Positions 27,721 through 38,761 of a DNA stretch of 64,000 nucleotides are shown piece after piece. Source of the stretch: Atlanticothrix silvestris CENA357 (GTDB lineage: Bacteria > Cyanobacteriota > Cyanobacteriia > Cyanobacteriales > Nostocaceae); assembly GCF_016056295.1 (NCBI RefSeq), contig NZ_JAECZB010000105.1, forward strand, positions 115,600 to 179,599. Reading direction: 5' to 3'. How positions within the stretch are numbered: the stretch's first letter is position 1; every line of letters starts with the position of its first letter. The position numbers and the translations under genes were made by a program. Under the pieces are notes generated by a model. It saw only the letters and a program-made list of their open reading frames with translations, searched no databases and was not told where the DNA came from.

Positions 27721-27941
27721 AAGCGTTCTCCTAATGTCATGACTTTTTAAGAAATACCAAACAGACGTACCAATTAGCCAGATTCTTTAAAAATATTTGT
27801 GTGGCTGAATGGAAATTGGGCAATTGGGCATTGGGCATGGTGAAGAAGGGTAAAGGGAAAGGGGTAAGGGGGAAAGGGTTTATTTCTTCATCCTTTAACC
27901 TTTACCCTTTAACCTTTTGCCCTCTTGTCTTCCCCTGCTCC

Positions 27942-28853
27942 TCATCCCTCTTCACCTGCATGGTAGGAACTACGAACCAGAGGCCCAGAACGGACGTGGC
28001 TGAATCCTATTTTCCATGCTACGCTGCTAAGCGCATCAAATTCCTCTGGTGTCCAGTATTTTTGAACTGGTAGATGCTCTAGGGAGGGGCGCATATATTG
28101 GCCAATGGTCAGGCGATCGCATCCTACTGCCCTTAAATCTTTCATGGTTTCTACAACTTCTTCAATAGTTTCTCCATGTCCCAACATCAAACCCGATTTG
28201 GTGGGAATGGTCGGATTTATTTCTTTGACTAGGGAAAGCACCCGCAGCGAGCGATCGTATTTAGCTCCTCGGCGCACTGGGCCTGTTAACCGTCGCACCG
28301 TCTCGACATTGTGATTAAAACAAGCTGGCTTGGCTTGGACAATCATAGCTATTCGTTGGCGTTGACCTGCCTCCCCAGCACCAGTACCGCCCCAAAAATC
28401 TGGTGTTAGCACTTCAATTTGAGTTTCCGGGTTTAACTGGCGGATAGTCTCCATTGTCTTTACAAATTGACCCGCGCCTTGATCTGGCAAATCATCACGG
28501 GCGACAGATGTTAGCACCACATAACGTAATCCCAAAAGCTGTACTGCCTCTGCCACTTTTTGGGGTTCCTCTAGATCAACAGGCATCGGTGCATGACCTT
28601 TATCTACTTGGCAAAAAGCACAGGAACGTGTACAAATCGGCCCCATTAGTAAAAAAGTTGCAGTCTTTTGAGCGTAGCATTCTCCTCGATTGGGGCAGCG
28701 TCCTTCTTCGCAAATTGTGTGAATTTGGCGCTGCTTAATAATACGTTGTACTGTGGATATCTCACTAGCTTTGCCAATCGGGCGACGTAACCAGTCAGGC
28801 ATTGCCGTAATTTCCGACCTGAGTTGAGCTGATTGTGACGAGTTCATAGACAT
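27942..28853 (-). CDS. lipA: Lipoyl synthase
   Basis: Radical-SAM enzyme that inserts two sulfurs into octanoyl chains to make lipoyl groups for the pyruvate dehydrogenase and glycine cleavage systems. The 303 residues carry both cluster motifs: auxiliary CxxxxCxxxxxC at Cys48, Cys53 and Cys59 ([12 protein letters not shown]) and radical-SAM CxxxCxxC at Cys74, Cys78 and Cys81 (CTRSCAFC). Downstream, [22 protein letters not shown] and [12 protein letters not shown] are all conserved. The C-terminal Ser ligand lies in [14 protein letters not shown]. Two ATGs two codons apart (28853 and 28847) are both possible starts. Confidence 0.96.
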   Translation of the reverse strand: MSMNSSQSAQLRSEITAMPDWLRRPIGKASEISTVQRIIKQRQIHTICEEGRCPNRGECYAQKTATFLLMGPICTRSCAFCQVDKGHAPMPVDLEEPQKVAEAVQLLGLRYVVLTSVARDDLPDQGAGQFVKTMETIRQLNPETQIEVLTPDFWGGTGAGEAGQRQRIAMIVQAKPACFNHNVETVRRLTGPVRRGAKYDRSLRVLSLVKEINPTIPTKSGLMLGHGETIEEVVETMKDLRAVGCDRLTIGQYMRPSLEHLPVQKYWTPEEFDALSSVAWKIGFSHVRSGPLVRSSYHAGEEG

Positions 28854-28867
28854 CTAAAGCAAGATCC

Positions 28868-28925
28868 AAAGGTGCTGTGGGGCGAGTTTCCTATACCTGA
28901 GAGCCAGGTTCCAGCCTTAAATATC
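28868..28925 (-). other. Possible structured leader upstream of lipA
   Basis: On the minus strand ACCTG-GCTCT-CAGGT makes a 5-bp stem with a 5-nt loop. It is followed by AGGAAACTCGCCCCACAGC. It lies just upstream of lipA and looks more ordered than its AT-rich surroundings. It could be a leader structure or a small RNA; I cannot assign a family. Confidence 0.25.
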
Positions 28926-29106
28926 ACCATGACACAAATTTATAACTACGCAAGCAGAAGTTTTGTCAAATACTTTCCATAATGACATTTATACCGAAAT
29001 ATACTATTCCCCAATCAATAAGAATGTTGGATATAGTGGGAGCATTCTCAAGATCAAGCGGTAAAGCCGCTATTTACACTTAAATTTTCTGTTAGAGCAA
29101 TCAGTT

Positions 29107-29715
29107 GTGGCAAGTAACAAAATTTTAGTTATCGATGACACTACAGTTGTCAGGGTAAAAGTCAGAGAAATGTTGCCTCCAGGTAACTTCGAGGTGTTAG
29201 AAGCAAAAGACGGTCTAGAAGGGCTAAATCTCATCCGTCAGGAAAAACTCAGCTTGATTATGTTGGATTTTCTGTTACCTAAAATGAGTGGCTGGGAAGT
29301 TTTCCAGCAAGTTCAAGCTCATCCTGAGTTGAGAAAGATTCCTTTGGTGATTATGTCTGGTCGCAAAGAAGAGGTGACGGAAAAAATCCCAGAACCTTTT
29401 CAATATTTTGATTTTCTTGGCAAGCCTTTTGACCAGAAGCAATTAATTGGTGCGATTAAGTCAGCAATGACAAAGGCTAAACAACCGCGCCAAGAACCAG
29501 TAGCAGCTGTTGCCGCCACAAATGGCTCAACAACGACTGTGAGTATTACAAATGGTGCTTCAAATGGCACTATACCAACCTCTAGCGCTGTGACAGGTTC
29601 TTCCGCAGAAATTGATGCGCTGAATGAGAAAATTGTCAAAATGCAAGCAGAAATCGATGGCTTGAAGAAACAGCTAACTCAAGTTGTCACCTTTATTAAA
29701 CAGAAAATTAAGTAG
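29107..29715 (+). CDS. Response-regulator receiver protein with C-terminal coiled coil
   Basis: A 202-residue protein. Residues 3-120 form a receiver domain with Asp10/Asp11, phospho-acceptor Asp54 (LIMLDFLLPKMSGWEV) and Lys106 (FLGKPFD). A Ser/Thr/Asn/Ala-rich linker (about 127-165) connects to a C-terminal coiled coil (IDALNEKIVKMQAEIDGLKK). There is no DNA-binding or enzymatic output, so it probably works through protein contact. The start is a GTG at 29107; no ATG is available upstream and the receiver fold needs these residues. It lies 640 bp ahead of the giant hybrid kinase on the same strand. Confidence 0.9.
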   Translation: MASNKILVIDDTTVVRVKVREMLPPGNFEVLEAKDGLEGLNLIRQEKLSLIMLDFLLPKMSGWEVFQQVQAHPELRKIPLVIMSGRKEEVTEKIPEPFQYFDFLGKPFDQKQLIGAIKSAMTKAKQPRQEPVAAVAATNGSTTTVSITNGASNGTIPTSSAVTGSSAEIDALNEKIVKMQAEIDGLKKQLTQVVTFIKQKIK

Positions 29716-29940
29716 CATCAGTGCTTACTATTATTTTTGTCACCTTTAATCTCGTAATTCCGAAAACGGTTATTTGAGCAAGGGTGTATAGAAATAGTTA
29801 TTTCCAAGAACTTCAAAACAGACAAAAACGAGTAGCACAAATATATGACTCTAATTTGAAAGTAAGACTTTCCTTACTTTTCATAACTATGTAGAGATTT
29901 AATAGATGCGATCGCACTTTAAAGCAGACAAATATTTATT

Positions 29941-29984
29941 TGAGCGACTATGGCAAAAATAAGTATTTTTGCTATGGTCGCTCA
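29941..29984 (+). repeat. 44-bp near-perfect palindrome, 21-bp RNA stem
   Basis: TGAGCGACTATGGCAAAAA... is mirrored by ...TTTTTGCTATGGTCGCTCA. The two 21-nt arms differ at two positions, and both differences become G-U pairs in a plus-strand transcript but mismatches in the minus strand. No T run follows, so it is not a standard terminator. Confidence 0.75.
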
Positions 29985-30086
29985 AGCGTACTTAAAATAA
30001 AAATATTTGGGTTTTCAGGCTGATAAACATAAGTAGGTAGCATAAACTACTGTGTCATTCAAAGCAACCCACATACATTTTATTAG

Positions 30087-30130
30087 TCCTGCCGAAATTT
30101 ACGTTCTAGTAAATTATGGCAGGATTTTTT
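30087..30130 (+). terminator. Rho-independent terminator
   Basis: TCCTGCCGAAATTTAC pairs with GTAAATTATGGCAGGA across a 6-nt loop (stem of 7 + 7 bp with one 2x2 internal mismatch), immediately followed by six Ts (30125-30130). It lies about 370 bp after the receiver gene and 225 bp before the hybrid kinase, so it may end a separate short transcript. Confidence 0.75.
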
Positions 30131-30354
30131 ATTATTTTGATAAATATTATAGAGCAAGTTACCAAATTGAATTCATGGGGATAAAGATATATCTATTAAT
30201 TAAAAAATTAACACACTTACTTTTATTTAAAAAAATCTATTTTAAATTAATAAACTAAATAAATTCAAGAGAAACTTTGGAATTTCTAATGATAGCGACT
30301 GCTTAGAGATGGGAATACTTAACTATAGAAATAAAACTATGAGTATTTGCAGCA

Positions 30355-33300
30355 ATGTCAGTAGTACTAGATACTGTTTATCCTATACTGGGCTATCAAA
30401 TTACTGAACAAATATATTCAGGAAGCAAAACCCTCGTTTATCGTGGGGTCAGAGAAAAAGATCAGCAATCAGTCATCCTCAAACTGATGCGGAATGAATA
30501 TCCTACCTTCGTTGAAATTGCTCAGTTTCGTAATCAGTACACTATCACCAAAAACCTTGACATAGCTGGTATAGTCAAACCCCATAGCTTAGAGAACCAC
30601 CGTAACGGCTATGTTTTAGTGATGGAAGATTTTGGTGGTATATCCTTAAAACATTGGCGACGAGGAGAGCAAGAAAGAGGGGTATATCCTGTTTCCTTAA
30701 GCGAGTTTTTTCACATTGCTATTGAAATTTCCTCTACCTTGGAAGGACTGCATCGCCATCGCATCATTCACAAAGACATCAAACCCGCTAATATTCTAAT
30801 TCATCCTGTGACAAATGATATCAGGCTCATCGATTTTAGTCTTGCAACTCTCTTACCAAAAGAAATTCAAGTTCTCACAAATCCCAACGTTTTAGAAGGT
30901 ACTTTAGCTTATATTTCTCCCGAACAAACGGGACGCATGAACCGAGGCATCGACTACCGCACCGACTTTTATTCTTTGGGTGTTACCTTCTTTGAACTCC
31001 TTACTGGACAGTTGCCCTTCAGTACTACTGAACCGATGGAGTTAGTTTACTCTCACATTGCTAAGGAAGCGCCTAGAGCAAATCGTATTAACTCTCATAT
31101 TCCTCCGATTTTGTCTGATATCGTCAGCAAATTGATGGCAAAGAATGCTGAAGATCGTTATCAGAGCGCTCATGGTCTCAGGTATGACTTAGAAGTATGT
31201 CAAAATCAGTGGCAAGAGACTGGAACTATTGCAAACTTTGATTTAGGAGTTCGTGACATCTCCAACCGTTTTGTCATCCCTGAAAAACTTTATGGTCGCC
31301 AGCATGAAGTTGAAACCTTACTCGCTACTTTTGAACGTGTGACTAGCGGTAAAACAGAAATGATATTGGTTGCGGGTTTCTCTGGGATTGGCAAAACTGC
31401 TGTAGTTAATGAAGTTCATAAGCCTATTGTGCGACAGCGTAGTTACTTTCTTAAAGGTAAATTTGACCAATTTCAACGTGATATCCCTTTTTCAGGATTC
31501 GTACAAGCTTTTCGGGGTTTAATTGGACAAATACTTTCAGAAAGTGATGCTCAAATTCAACAATGGAAAACTAAAATTTTATCGGTATTGGGCACACAAG
31601 CCCATGTAATTACTGATGTAATTCCCGAACTTGAAAAAATTATTGGCGACCAACCCTCAGTTACAGAACTTTCTGGTAATGCTGCTCAAAATCGTTTCAA
31701 TTTATTGTTCCAGAGATTTATTCAGGTTTTTACTAGCGAAGAACATCCTTTGGTGATTTTTCTAGATGACTTACAATGGGCAGATACAGCTTCTTTAAAA
31801 CTTATCCAGCTATTAATGAGTGAAAATACATCTTCTTATCTTGTTAATAAAAAAGATAAAGTCACTCAAATTCAGGGTAATTTACTGTTAATTGGAGCTT
31901 ATAGGGATAATGAAGTTTCCAATGCCCATCCATTATATTTAACACTTAAAGATATTGCTAAAATGGGGGTTAACCTTAATACAATCAACCTTTTACCATT
32001 AAGCCAGATTGATTTAAATCATTTAATTGCTGATACGCTTCATTGTCGGGAGGTAACTGCTGTTCCTCTGACACAAATGGTATTTGCTAAAACTAAAGGT
32101 AATCCTTTTTTTGCAACTCAATTTTTAAAATCTTTACATGATGATGGACTCGTAACATTAAATTTTGAAGCTGGTCATTGGAAGTATGATATTGAAAAAA
32201 TTAAGGTATTATCTCTTACAGATGATGTAGTAGAGTTCATGGCAATTCAAATAGAAAAATTGCCGAAGAACACTCAAAAAGTTTTAAGGCTAGCTGCTTG
32301 TATTGGTAATGAATTCGATTTGAAAACGATTGCGATCATTCATGAAAAGTCTGTAGTAGATACAGCATCAGATTTGTGGATAGCTTTACTAGATGGGTTA
32401 GTTTTACCTCAAGCTGATGTTTACAACTTTTTACCAGAAGATGATATACAACAATTAATTTTTAATGATAAAAAATTAGCAGAATCATCAACTAGTAACC
32501 ATCATTTACCACGGTACAAATTTGTCCATGATCGGGTACAACAAGCTGCTTATTCTCTAATATCGGAAGACAAAAAAAAGCAGATTCACTTAAAAATTGG
32601 GCTACTTCTATTAAGCAATACTCCGGTTGGAGAACGGGAAGAAAAGATTTTTGATTTAGTCAATCAATTCAATATTGCAGTGGAATTCATCACTCGTCAG
32701 GTTAAGCGTAATGAACTGGCTGTGATGAATTTGACTGCTGGAAATAAAGCGCTAGCATCAACAGCTTATTCAGCTGCGGTTAAGTATTTAAATACTGGAA
32801 TTGAACTGCTGGCAAATGATAGTTGGGATAGTAAATATGAGTTAACCTTGGCTTTGTATGAAACTGCAACCGAGGCGGCGTATCTCAGTGGCGACTTCAA
32901 GCAAATGCAGAAATTGGTAGAAATTGTATTAGTAAAAGCTAAAACACAACTGGAGAAGGTAAAAGTATATGAAGTAATTATTCAGGCATACGGGGCACAG
33001 AACAAAGCATTAGAAGGTGTTAAGGCTGGACTAAGTTTCTTAAAGTTATTAGGAGTGGAGTTCCCTGAATATCCGAGCCAGATAGATATTCAAAAAGAAA
33101 TGGAGCTAACCACTGCAAATCTTGCGAATAAAAGCATTGAAGACTTAATTGATTTACCAGAAATGACGACAGCAGAACCATTAGCAGTGATGCGTATTTT
33201 ATCTAGTGCGACTGCTTTTGCCTATCAAGCTATGCCTGAGATGATGCCACTGATTTGTTTGAAACAGATCAATTTGTCGCTCAAACATGGAAATTCTCCC

Positions 33301-35979
33301 TTGTCAGCTTATACATACGTTGTTTACGGACTAATGCTTTGTGGGCCTTTAGATGACATTGAAGTTGGCTATCAGTTTGGAAAATTAGCTGTAAACTTAT
33401 TGTCACAGTTTAATGTCAGAGAAATTAAAGCTAAAGTCATTCAGACATTTAATGCCCATGTCAGACATTGGAAGGAATCTATTAAGGAAACTCTTAAGCC
33501 TCTTTTAGAAGCTTATTCCGTTGCCCTAGAAACAGGAGACTTAGAATTTGCTGCCTATTCTTTGAATGCATACTGCTACATTTCGTATTTTAGCGGTAAG
33601 GAACTGACAGAACTTGAACGGGAAATGGCAAACTACAGTGCTGCTAGTAACCAGGTCAAACAAAACGGAGTTTTTTATTGGATTGAGATTTATCGACAGA
33701 CAGTATTGAATCTCATGGGCGCTAGTCATAATCCTTGCCATTTGATTGGTGAAGCTTATGATGAAAAACATAGCTTGCCAGTTCAGTTGGCAGCTAATGA
33801 TGGAATTGCGCTTTTATATTTTTATTTATGTAAGCTGCATTTGTGTTATTTATTTGCCGATTATCCTCAAGCGGTAGAAAATGCTGCGAAGGCAGAACAG
33901 TATCTACCCAGTGGATCTGGGCAGTTTGTGGTTCCACAATTTTATTTCTACAATTCTTTGGCATTGCTAGCTACATATCTTGATGTTGAGTTATCTCAAC
34001 AAGCACAAATCTTAACTAAAGTGGTAGCTAATCAAAACAAGATACGCAAATGGGCTGATTATATGCCCATAAATCATTTATATAAATTTTATTTAGTAGA
34101 GGCTGAAAGGTGTCGGGTTTTAGGTCAATATCTCGAAGCAATGAATTATTATGATCTTGCTATTTCCTTAGCTAAAGAAAACGAATATCTTCATGAAGAA
34201 GCTCTTGCTAATGAATTAGCGGCTAAATTTTATTTAGTATGGGGCAAAATCAAGATTGCCCAAACCTACCTAATTGATGCCTATTATGCTTACGTTCGCT
34301 GGGGAGCTTTAGCCAAAGTGAACGACTTGCAAAAATGCTATCCCCGATTACTTGCACCTGTTATTCAGCAAGAAAAACTAAGCTTGCAAACTAGTGAACA
34401 CAGTACACCTCAACTTAGTACTTCCTTATCTATATCTAGCACCGAATCTAGCCTGAGTACGAACGAAACTGTGATTGGTTCTAACACTAGCATTTCAGAC
34501 ATGCTAGATTTGGCGGCTGTGATTAAAGCTTCTCAAGCAGTCTCTGGGGAAATTGAGCTAGAGGAACTGCTTTCTACCTTAATAGAAGTTTTAATGGAAA
34601 ATGCCGGAGCATCTAAGTGTGTCTTGATTTTGAGTGATGCTAATAACTTGGATTTAACTATTACCGCAGTTAGTTCTAATTCAACTTTTACACCTACCTA
34701 TACAGAGTTTCCAGCAATTCCTTTAGAGTCCAGTTATGATGTTCCTATTACTTTGATTAACTATGTCAAACGTACCAAAGAAATATTAGTTATTGATGAT
34801 ATCAAAGCTCAACCTTCTTTTGCGGTAGATCTCTACATTACCCGTGAAGAACCGAAGAGCTTATTATGTATCCCGATGATTAATCAAAATAAATTACTTG
34901 GGATTCTTTACCTAGAAAATAATTTGACCACGGGAGCATTTACACGCGATCGCCTAGAAGTTCTCAAACTCTTAACTACCCAAGCAGCAATATCTCTAGA
35001 GAATGCCATGCTCTACAAAAATCTGGCGCAAGCTAATGAACGCTTGGAAGAATATAACCATTTGTTAGAAGAAAGAGTAATAGTCAGAACGGCAGAAATT
35101 AACGACAAAAATCATAATTTACAAAAAACTCTCCAGGAATTACAACACACTCAATCGCAATTAATTCAAAGTGAAAAAATGTCTTCTTTGGGGCAAATGG
35201 TAGCAGGAATTGCCCATGAAATTAATAATCCCATTAACTTCATTCATGGGAATATTGCTCATGCTAGTGATTATGTGCAAGATTTACTGGATTTGATTGC
35301 TGTCTATCAGCAGGAATATCCCCAGCCCTCAGTTTTAATTGAGGATAAAGCTGAGGAAATTGATGTAGAGTTTTTAGCCCAAGACTTACCAAAAATTCTC
35401 AATTCTATGAAGATTGGAAGTTCGCGGATTCGCAATATTGTTTTGAGTTTACGCAATTTTTCCCGCCTGGATGAATCTGAAATGAAACCAGTAGATATTC
35501 ATGAAGGTATTGACAACACTTTGATGATTTTACAGCACCGAATTAAAAAAACTAGTACCGATATAAATTCCTCTGAAATCGAAATTATCAAAGAATACGG
35601 AAAACTACCAGAAGTTAGTTGTTATGCTAGTCAACTCAATCAAGTATTTATGAATATCCTCAACAATGGGATTGATGCTTTAGAAGAGTTTGTGGTCAAT
35701 ACAAACACAACTGACAAACCACAGATTCGCATTTGCACTGAATTAGTAAATCGCAATATTGTCAGAATTCGGATTGCTGATAATGGCTCTGGGATGAAAG
35801 AAACAGTGCGGCAAAAAATATTTGACCCATTTTTTACTACAAAACCAGTAGGTAGTGGCACTGGGTTGGGATTATCAATTAGTTATCAAATTATCGTTGA
35901 TAGACATAAGGGACATTTAACCTGTGTTTCTGAAGTAGGTCAGGGAACTGAGTTTTTAATTGAGATACCGATGCAATAA
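30355..35979 (+). CDS. Giant hybrid Ser/Thr - His kinase (HstK type)
   Basis: An 1874-residue signalling protein. Residues 10-275 are a Hanks-type Ser/Thr kinase with the ATP Lys in VILKLM (Lys43), catalytic HKDIKPAN (139-146) and DFS instead of DFG (160-162). Residues 310-650 are an AAA/ORC-type ATPase with Walker A GFSGIGKT (about 341-348) and Walker [14 protein letters not shown] long helical TPR-like region follows, then a GAF domain (about 1385-1540). A coiled coil precedes the histidine kinase: H-box GIAHEINNP with His1621, N-box [17 protein letters not shown], then ADNGSGM and GSGTGLGLS. Such fusions are known in Anabaena/Nostoc as the HstK family. It is cytoplasmic; signal and target are unknown. 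Confidence 0.95.
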   Translation: MSVVLDTVYPILGYQITEQIYSGSKTLVYRGVREKDQQSVILKLMRNEYPTFVEIAQFRNQYTITKNLDIAGIVKPHSLENHRNGYVLVMEDFGGISLKHWRRGEQERGVYPVSLSEFFHIAIEISSTLEGLHRHRIIHKDIKPANILIHPVTNDIRLIDFSLATLLPKEIQVLTNPNVLEGTLAYISPEQTGRMNRGIDYRTDFYSLGVTFFELLTGQLPFSTTEPMELVYSHIAKEAPRANRINSHIPPILSDIVSKLMAKNAEDRYQSAHGLRYDLEVCQNQWQETGTIANFDLGVRDISNRFVIPEKLYGRQHEVETLLATFERVTSGKTEMILVAGFSGIGKTAVVNEVHKPIVRQRSYFLKGKFDQFQRDIPFSGFVQAFRGLIGQILSESDAQIQQWKTKILSVLGTQAHVITDVIPELEKIIGDQPSVTELSGNAAQNRFNLLFQRFIQVFTSEEHPLVIFLDDLQWADTASLKLIQLLMSENTSSYLVNKKDKVTQIQGNLLLIGAYRDNEVSNAHPLYLTLKDIAKMGVNLNTINLLPLSQIDLNHLIADTLHCREVTAVPLTQMVFAKTKGNPFFATQFLKSLHDDGLVTLNFEAGHWKYDIEKIKVLSLTDDVVEFMAIQIEKLPKNTQKVLRLAACIGNEFDLKTIAIIHEKSVVDTASDLWIALLDGLVLPQADVYNFLPEDDIQQLIFNDKKLAESSTSNHHLPRYKFVHDRVQQAAYSLISEDKKKQIHLKIGLLLLSNTPVGEREEKIFDLVNQFNIAVEFITRQVKRNELAVMNLTAGNKALASTAYSAAVKYLNTGIELLANDSWDSKYELTLALYETATEAAYLSGDFKQMQKLVEIVLVKAKTQLEKVKVYEVIIQAYGAQNKALEGVKAGLSFLKLLGVEFPEYPSQIDIQKEMELTTANLANKSIEDLIDLPEMTTAEPLAVMRILSSATAFAYQAMPEMMPLICLKQINLSLKHGNSPLSAYTYVVYGLMLCGPLDDIEVGYQFGKLAVNLLSQFNVREIKAKVIQTFNAHVRHWKESIKETLKPLLEAYSVALETGDLEFAAYSLNAYCYISYFSGKELTELEREMANYSAASNQVKQNGVFYWIEIYRQTVLNLMGASHNPCHLIGEAYDEKHSLPVQLAANDGIALLYFYLCKLHLCYLFADYPQAVENAAKAEQYLPSGSGQFVVPQFYFYNSLALLATYLDVELSQQAQILTKVVANQNKIRKWADYMPINHLYKFYLVEAERCRVLGQYLEAMNYYDLAISLAKENEYLHEEALANELAAKFYLVWGKIKIAQTYLIDAYYAYVRWGALAKVNDLQKCYPRLLAPVIQQEKLSLQTSEHSTPQLSTSLSISSTESSLSTNETVIGSNTSISDMLDLAAVIKASQAVSGEIELEELLSTLIEVLMENAGASKCVLILSDANNLDLTITAVSSNSTFTPTYTEFPAIPLESSYDVPITLINYVKRTKEILVIDDIKAQPSFAVDLYITREEPKSLLCIPMINQNKLLGILYLENNLTTGAFTRDRLEVLKLLTTQAAISLENAMLYKNLAQANERLEEYNHLLEERVIVRTAEINDKNHNLQKTLQELQHTQSQLIQSEKMSSLGQMVAGIAHEINNPINFIHGNIAHASDYVQDLLDLIAVYQQEYPQPSVLIEDKAEEIDVEFLAQDLPKILNSMKIGSSRIRNIVLSLRNFSRLDESEMKPVDIHEGIDNTLMILQHRIKKTSTDINSSEIEIIKEYGKLPEVSCYASQLNQVFMNILNNGIDALEEFVVNTNTTDKPQIRICTELVNRNIVRIRIADNGSGMKETVRQKIFDPFFTTKPVGSGTGLGLSISYQIIVDRHKGHLTCVSEVGQGTEFLIEIPMQ

Positions 35980-36286
35980 AAAAGGGGCTAGGGGTTAGAG
36001 GCTAGGGGTTATACCAATTCACGAAAAAAATGAAACATATGAGTAGGTTGGGTTGAACGGAGTGAAACCCAACAATAACAAGACTTTGAGGTATTGGGTT
36101 TCGTCCCTCAACCCAACCTATACCTGCATCATATTTTTAATGAAATGGTATTAGGGGCTGGAGTGGTCTATTCCATCCATGTAAAAACCGCTATATTTAA
36201 ACAGCAAGCTACTCTCTCAACCCTAATTTTGGGTAAGAAGTTATAGGATAGAGATTCAGCATTAACTTTTGATTTCTTGATTCCTT
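35980..36286. other. Intergenic region hybrid kinase / rlmN
   Basis: About 307 bp. Most of it is the MITE-like element at 36011-36151, flanked by GGGGCTAGGGGTTAGAGGC-type runs. Nothing else is identifiable beyond the rlmN leader. Confidence 0.5.
36011..36151. mobile_element. MITE-like element with nested inverted repeats
   Basis: The ends are ATACCAATTCA (left) and TGAAATGGTAT (right), imperfect 11-bp terminal inverted repeats. Inside, TAGGTTGGGTTGAACGGAG... (from 36044) is mirrored by ...CCCTCAACCCAACCTA (to 36120), giving arms of about 30 bp. The GTAGGTTGGGTT/AACCCAACCTAC core is a dispersed palindrome in Nostoc-type genomes. Related fragments occur near 43645-43665 and 45195-45230. Confidence 0.6.
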
Positions 36287-37360
36287 ATGTCTGTTACGCC
36301 TCTTATTTCTCAGGTTGATTCAGTTAAATTACACGAAATTCCTCCCTTACTAGGTGCTTCCCTTGCTGAATTAACTGCATGGGTACAGCATCAGGGACAA
36401 CCCGCTTATAGAGGAAAACAACTACATGAGTGGATTTATCAAAAGGGAGTGCGATCGCTTGCTGATATTTCTGTTTTTCCTAAACAATGGCGGGCGGAAG
36501 CAGCAGAAGTAACTATCGGGCGTTCAACCATACATCATCGTGCTGTCGCTCCCGATGCTACTGTCAAATATCTTCTGCGACTTGCAGATGGTCAAATCAT
36601 TGAAACCGTTGGTATTCCCACAGACAAGCGCTTAACAGTATGCGTTTCTACTCAAGTGGGTTGTCCAATGGCGTGTGATTTCTGCGCCACAGGTAAAGGG
36701 GGTTACAAACGTAACCTTAAAAGGTATGAAATTGTTGATCAAGTCTTAACTGTGCAAGAAGATTTTCAACAACGCGTGAGCAATGTGGTGTTTATGGGTA
36801 TGGGTGAACCACTACTAAACACCGAAAATGTTTTAGCATCTCTGAAAGCTTTAAATCAAGATGTTGGTATAGGACAGCGATCGCTGACTGTTTCTACAGT
36901 TGGGATTCGCGATCGCATCCGTGAATTTGCTCAGCACAATTTACAAATTACTCTTGCTGTTAGTCTCCACGCACCTAACCAAGCACTGCGGGAACAACTT
37001 ATCCCTAGCGCCCGTTCTTATCCTCTAGAAGATTTACTTGCTGAATGTCGGGAATATGTAGAAATTACTGGGCGACGTGTGACTTTTGAATACGTCCTGC
37101 TTGCTGGGGTGAACGATTTGCCAGAACACGCATTGCAACTGGCAAAATGTCTGCGAGGATTCCAAAGTCATGTGAATTTGATTCCCTACAACCCCATCAC
37201 AGAAGTTGACTATAAACGCCCTAATCGCGATCGCATTCAAGCTTTTGTTCAAGTCCTCAAACAACAACAAATTGCTGTTAGCGTTCGCTATTCTCGTGGG
37301 TTAGAAGCTGATGCTGCGTGTGGACAACTACGTGCAAGTAAAGGAAATAATAATTTCTAA
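36287..37360 (+). CDS. rlmN: 23S rRNA (adenine-2503-C2) methyltransferase RlmN
   Basis: Radical-SAM enzyme that methylates C2 of A2503 in 23S rRNA (and A37 of some tRNAs). The 357 residues contain the CxxxCxxC cluster motif at Cys126, Cys130 and Cys133 (GCPMACDFC). The two mechanistic cysteines, Cys119 (TVCVSTQVG) and Cys345 (ADAACGQL), match E. coli Cys118 and Cys355. Other family motifs: [32 protein letters not shown] and NLIPYNPI. The ATG at 36287 is the only good start. The gene ends 20 bp before the convergent zinc-ribbon gene. Confidence 0.97.
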   Translation: MSVTPLISQVDSVKLHEIPPLLGASLAELTAWVQHQGQPAYRGKQLHEWIYQKGVRSLADISVFPKQWRAEAAEVTIGRSTIHHRAVAPDATVKYLLRLADGQIIETVGIPTDKRLTVCVSTQVGCPMACDFCATGKGGYKRNLKRYEIVDQVLTVQEDFQQRVSNVVFMGMGEPLLNTENVLASLKALNQDVGIGQRSLTVSTVGIRDRIREFAQHNLQITLAVSLHAPNQALREQLIPSARSYPLEDLLAECREYVEITGRRVTFEYVLLAGVNDLPEHALQLAKCLRGFQSHVNLIPYNPITEVDYKRPNRDRIQAFVQVLKQQQIAVSVRYSRGLEADAACGQLRASKGNNNF

Positions 37361-37379
37361 TTTTATAAATATCTTACCT

Positions 37380-37559
37380 TTACCTTTTTGCAAGGATGCC
37401 TGGGGCATAAGCTTCAATAACTTTACCGGTACGAGTACAACTGATCATTAAGTAGTCACAAGTCGGGCATTGTGTCCGAGTGATTTGACTCTCATAAATA
37501 TAGTGGCGCTCTGCTTCACTGCCACAGTTTGGGCAGTGAATTTTTTGTACTGTATGCAT
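37380..37559 (-). CDS. Small zinc-ribbon protein (59 aa)
   Basis: The minus strand from the ATG at 37557-37559 reads MHTVQKIHCPNCGSEAERHY, IYESQITRTQCPTCDYLMIS, CTRTGKVIEAYAPGIL..., with the stop at 37380-37382. Two CPxC pairs (CPNC at 9-12, CPTC at 31-34) make a four-cysteine zinc ribbon. AGGG about 8 nt upstream is a fair ribosome-binding site. Proteins like this are conserved in filamentous cyanobacteria and are sometimes mislabelled as PriA helicase because of the zinc motif; no helicase domain is present. Function unknown. Confidence 0.85.
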   Translation of the reverse strand: MHTVQKIHCPNCGSEAERHYIYESQITRTQCPTCDYLMISCTRTGKVIEAYAPGILAKR

Positions 37560-38238
37560 TTTTTTATCCCTGGTTGTGTAACTATTTTTGTTTGAAAAAC
37601 TGTCAATTAAGCCAGTTAATATTTTGGGTTGACCTAACTTAACAAATTGCCACGATATCAGTTGATTATTTTAAACAAGACTTTAGATTTGAAAAAATTT
37701 TGATTTCTGTCACCATTATCTTAAAATTTAAGTGATTTTACCATCCTGCTTTAGATACATAAATTATTTTTCTGATAAACTGCTGCTTAGAGATGGAGTG
37801 ATCCCTATTACTAATGCCTTGAGAGAGACTTATTTATAGTCATTTCAGACAATTAAAAAATAAGCTATTCTTGTATTCAAAAATTAAAGCTTAGAAATTA
37901 CTGTATCTTAAGACACAAAACCTCTGTCTTAAGATTTAGTTAATGTTTGGGTGGCAACATCACGTGAGTTAGATACACCTATCCCCAACTCCTCTATGAC
38001 GCGGAATCTAGGTTATATCGTGTTCGGTGAAAGACTTATGACAAAGACCGCAGGGGGCAGGGGAAAAGAGGATTTTCCAATTTTTGCACAGATGGGGTAG
38101 TTATCACTAATTAGGCGGACATGATATAAATTATTCGTAAGGGCACAACATTGTTGTGCCCTTACCCATCTGTCGCATTTTTTTAAATTGGTATTAAATA
38201 TAGAAGGCAAACATTCGATATTTTCTAACTAACCAAAT
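37560..38238. other. Intergenic region with hairpins and a dispersed palindrome
   Basis: About 680 bp without a supported gene. It contains an 11-bp perfect stem (ATCTTAAGACA / TGTCTTAAGAT, 37905-37935), the palindrome at 38137-38165, and repeat-like text near 38020-38070. A 65-codon ORF (38013-38210) runs through the palindrome and is rejected. Confidence 0.5.
38137..38165. repeat. Dispersed perfect palindrome
   Basis: GTAAGGGCACAACA, a single T, then TGTTGTGCCCTTAC: perfect 14-bp arms. This GTAAGGGCACA...TGTGCCCTTAC palindrome is a familiar repeat of Nostoc-type genomes. It may also act as a transcription terminator, because a T run follows at 38179-38185. Confidence 0.8.
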
Positions 38239-38703
38239 TTATCGATTGAAATTAAAACGCCCATCTACTTTTTTACCTTGAATATCTGCATTAACTTTCA
38301 CCTGATACTGACCATTGATTTTTTCTTGTAATAAAGCTGCGTAATGTTTACCTTTTACATCATAAGTAAAAGGAACTGTCTTTTTTGTTCCATCAGGTAA
38401 CTGAATTTGAGCCGTAACTTTGGCATTAGGTATTGCCTCGTGATTGTCTCCTCTTTGTAGATAGAAATCTAGATGAGTACCATTAGTCTCTTGAACTGGG
38501 ACAAATTCTAAATGGTAAGCTCCTGTCTCTACAATTTGACCTCCATGAGATTTGCCATGTTGCCCCTCTGCTTTAGGAGTAGGTGAAGCTGAGGGTTGAG
38601 TATTTGGGCTAGTATTAGCTGCTTGATTACTGTTACTACAAGCTCCCAATAAAAGTAGTCCTGCACTTGCAAGAATAATCAAACTAGATTTGATTGATTT
38701 CAT
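38239..38703 (-). CDS. Lipoprotein of the metal-efflux operon
   Basis: A 154-residue predicted lipoprotein: a lipobox LLGAC with Cys22 follows a hydrophobic signal sequence (SSLIILASAGLLLL). After a Ser/Thr/Pro/Asn-rich linker comes a His-rich patch (GQHGKSHGGQIVETGAYHLEF), then a beta-rich domain (AKVTAQIQLPDGTKKTVPFTY, GKHYAALLQEKINGQYQVKV). I start at the ATG at 38701-38703, with AGGAG 7 nt upstream; the longer ORF to 38739 lacks such a site. It lies 58 bp after the RND pump gene on the same strand, so it probably binds metal ions in the periplasm for the pump. That role is inference. Confidence 0.8.
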   Translation of the reverse strand: MKSIKSSLIILASAGLLLLGACSNSNQAANTSPNTQPSASPTPKAEGQHGKSHGGQIVETGAYHLEFVPVQETNGTHLDFYLQRGDNHEAIPNAKVTAQIQLPDGTKKTVPFTYDVKGKHYAALLQEKINGQYQVKVNADIQGKKVDGRFNFNR

Positions 38704-38761
38704 GAGTTTACTCCTGAAAATTATTGATAATTGAGTCAAAAGTTGTAATTCTTAGAGTTTA

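Larger units (their letters stand above)
29716..30354. other. Intergenic region with two strong RNA hairpins
   Basis: About 640 bp between the receiver gene and the hybrid kinase. It contains a 21-bp stem at 29941-29984 and a terminator-like hairpin with a T run at 30087-30130. A 68-codon GTG-started ORF (30052-30258) overlaps the terminator and is not believed. A small RNA is possible here. Confidence 0.5.

Noticed and set aside
28866-28925. TPP riboswitch (a CTGAGA motif on the plus strand).
   Set aside because: The rest of the THI-box consensus and its order are missing, and the downstream gene is a response regulator.
30052-30258. 68-codon ORF starting at GTG before the hybrid kinase.
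   Set aside because: It spans a strong terminator hairpin with a T run, has AT-driven composition (I, K, L, Y, F) and no ribosome-binding site.
38013-38210. 65-codon minus-strand ORF.
   Set aside because: It passes through a perfect dispersed palindrome and shows no domain.
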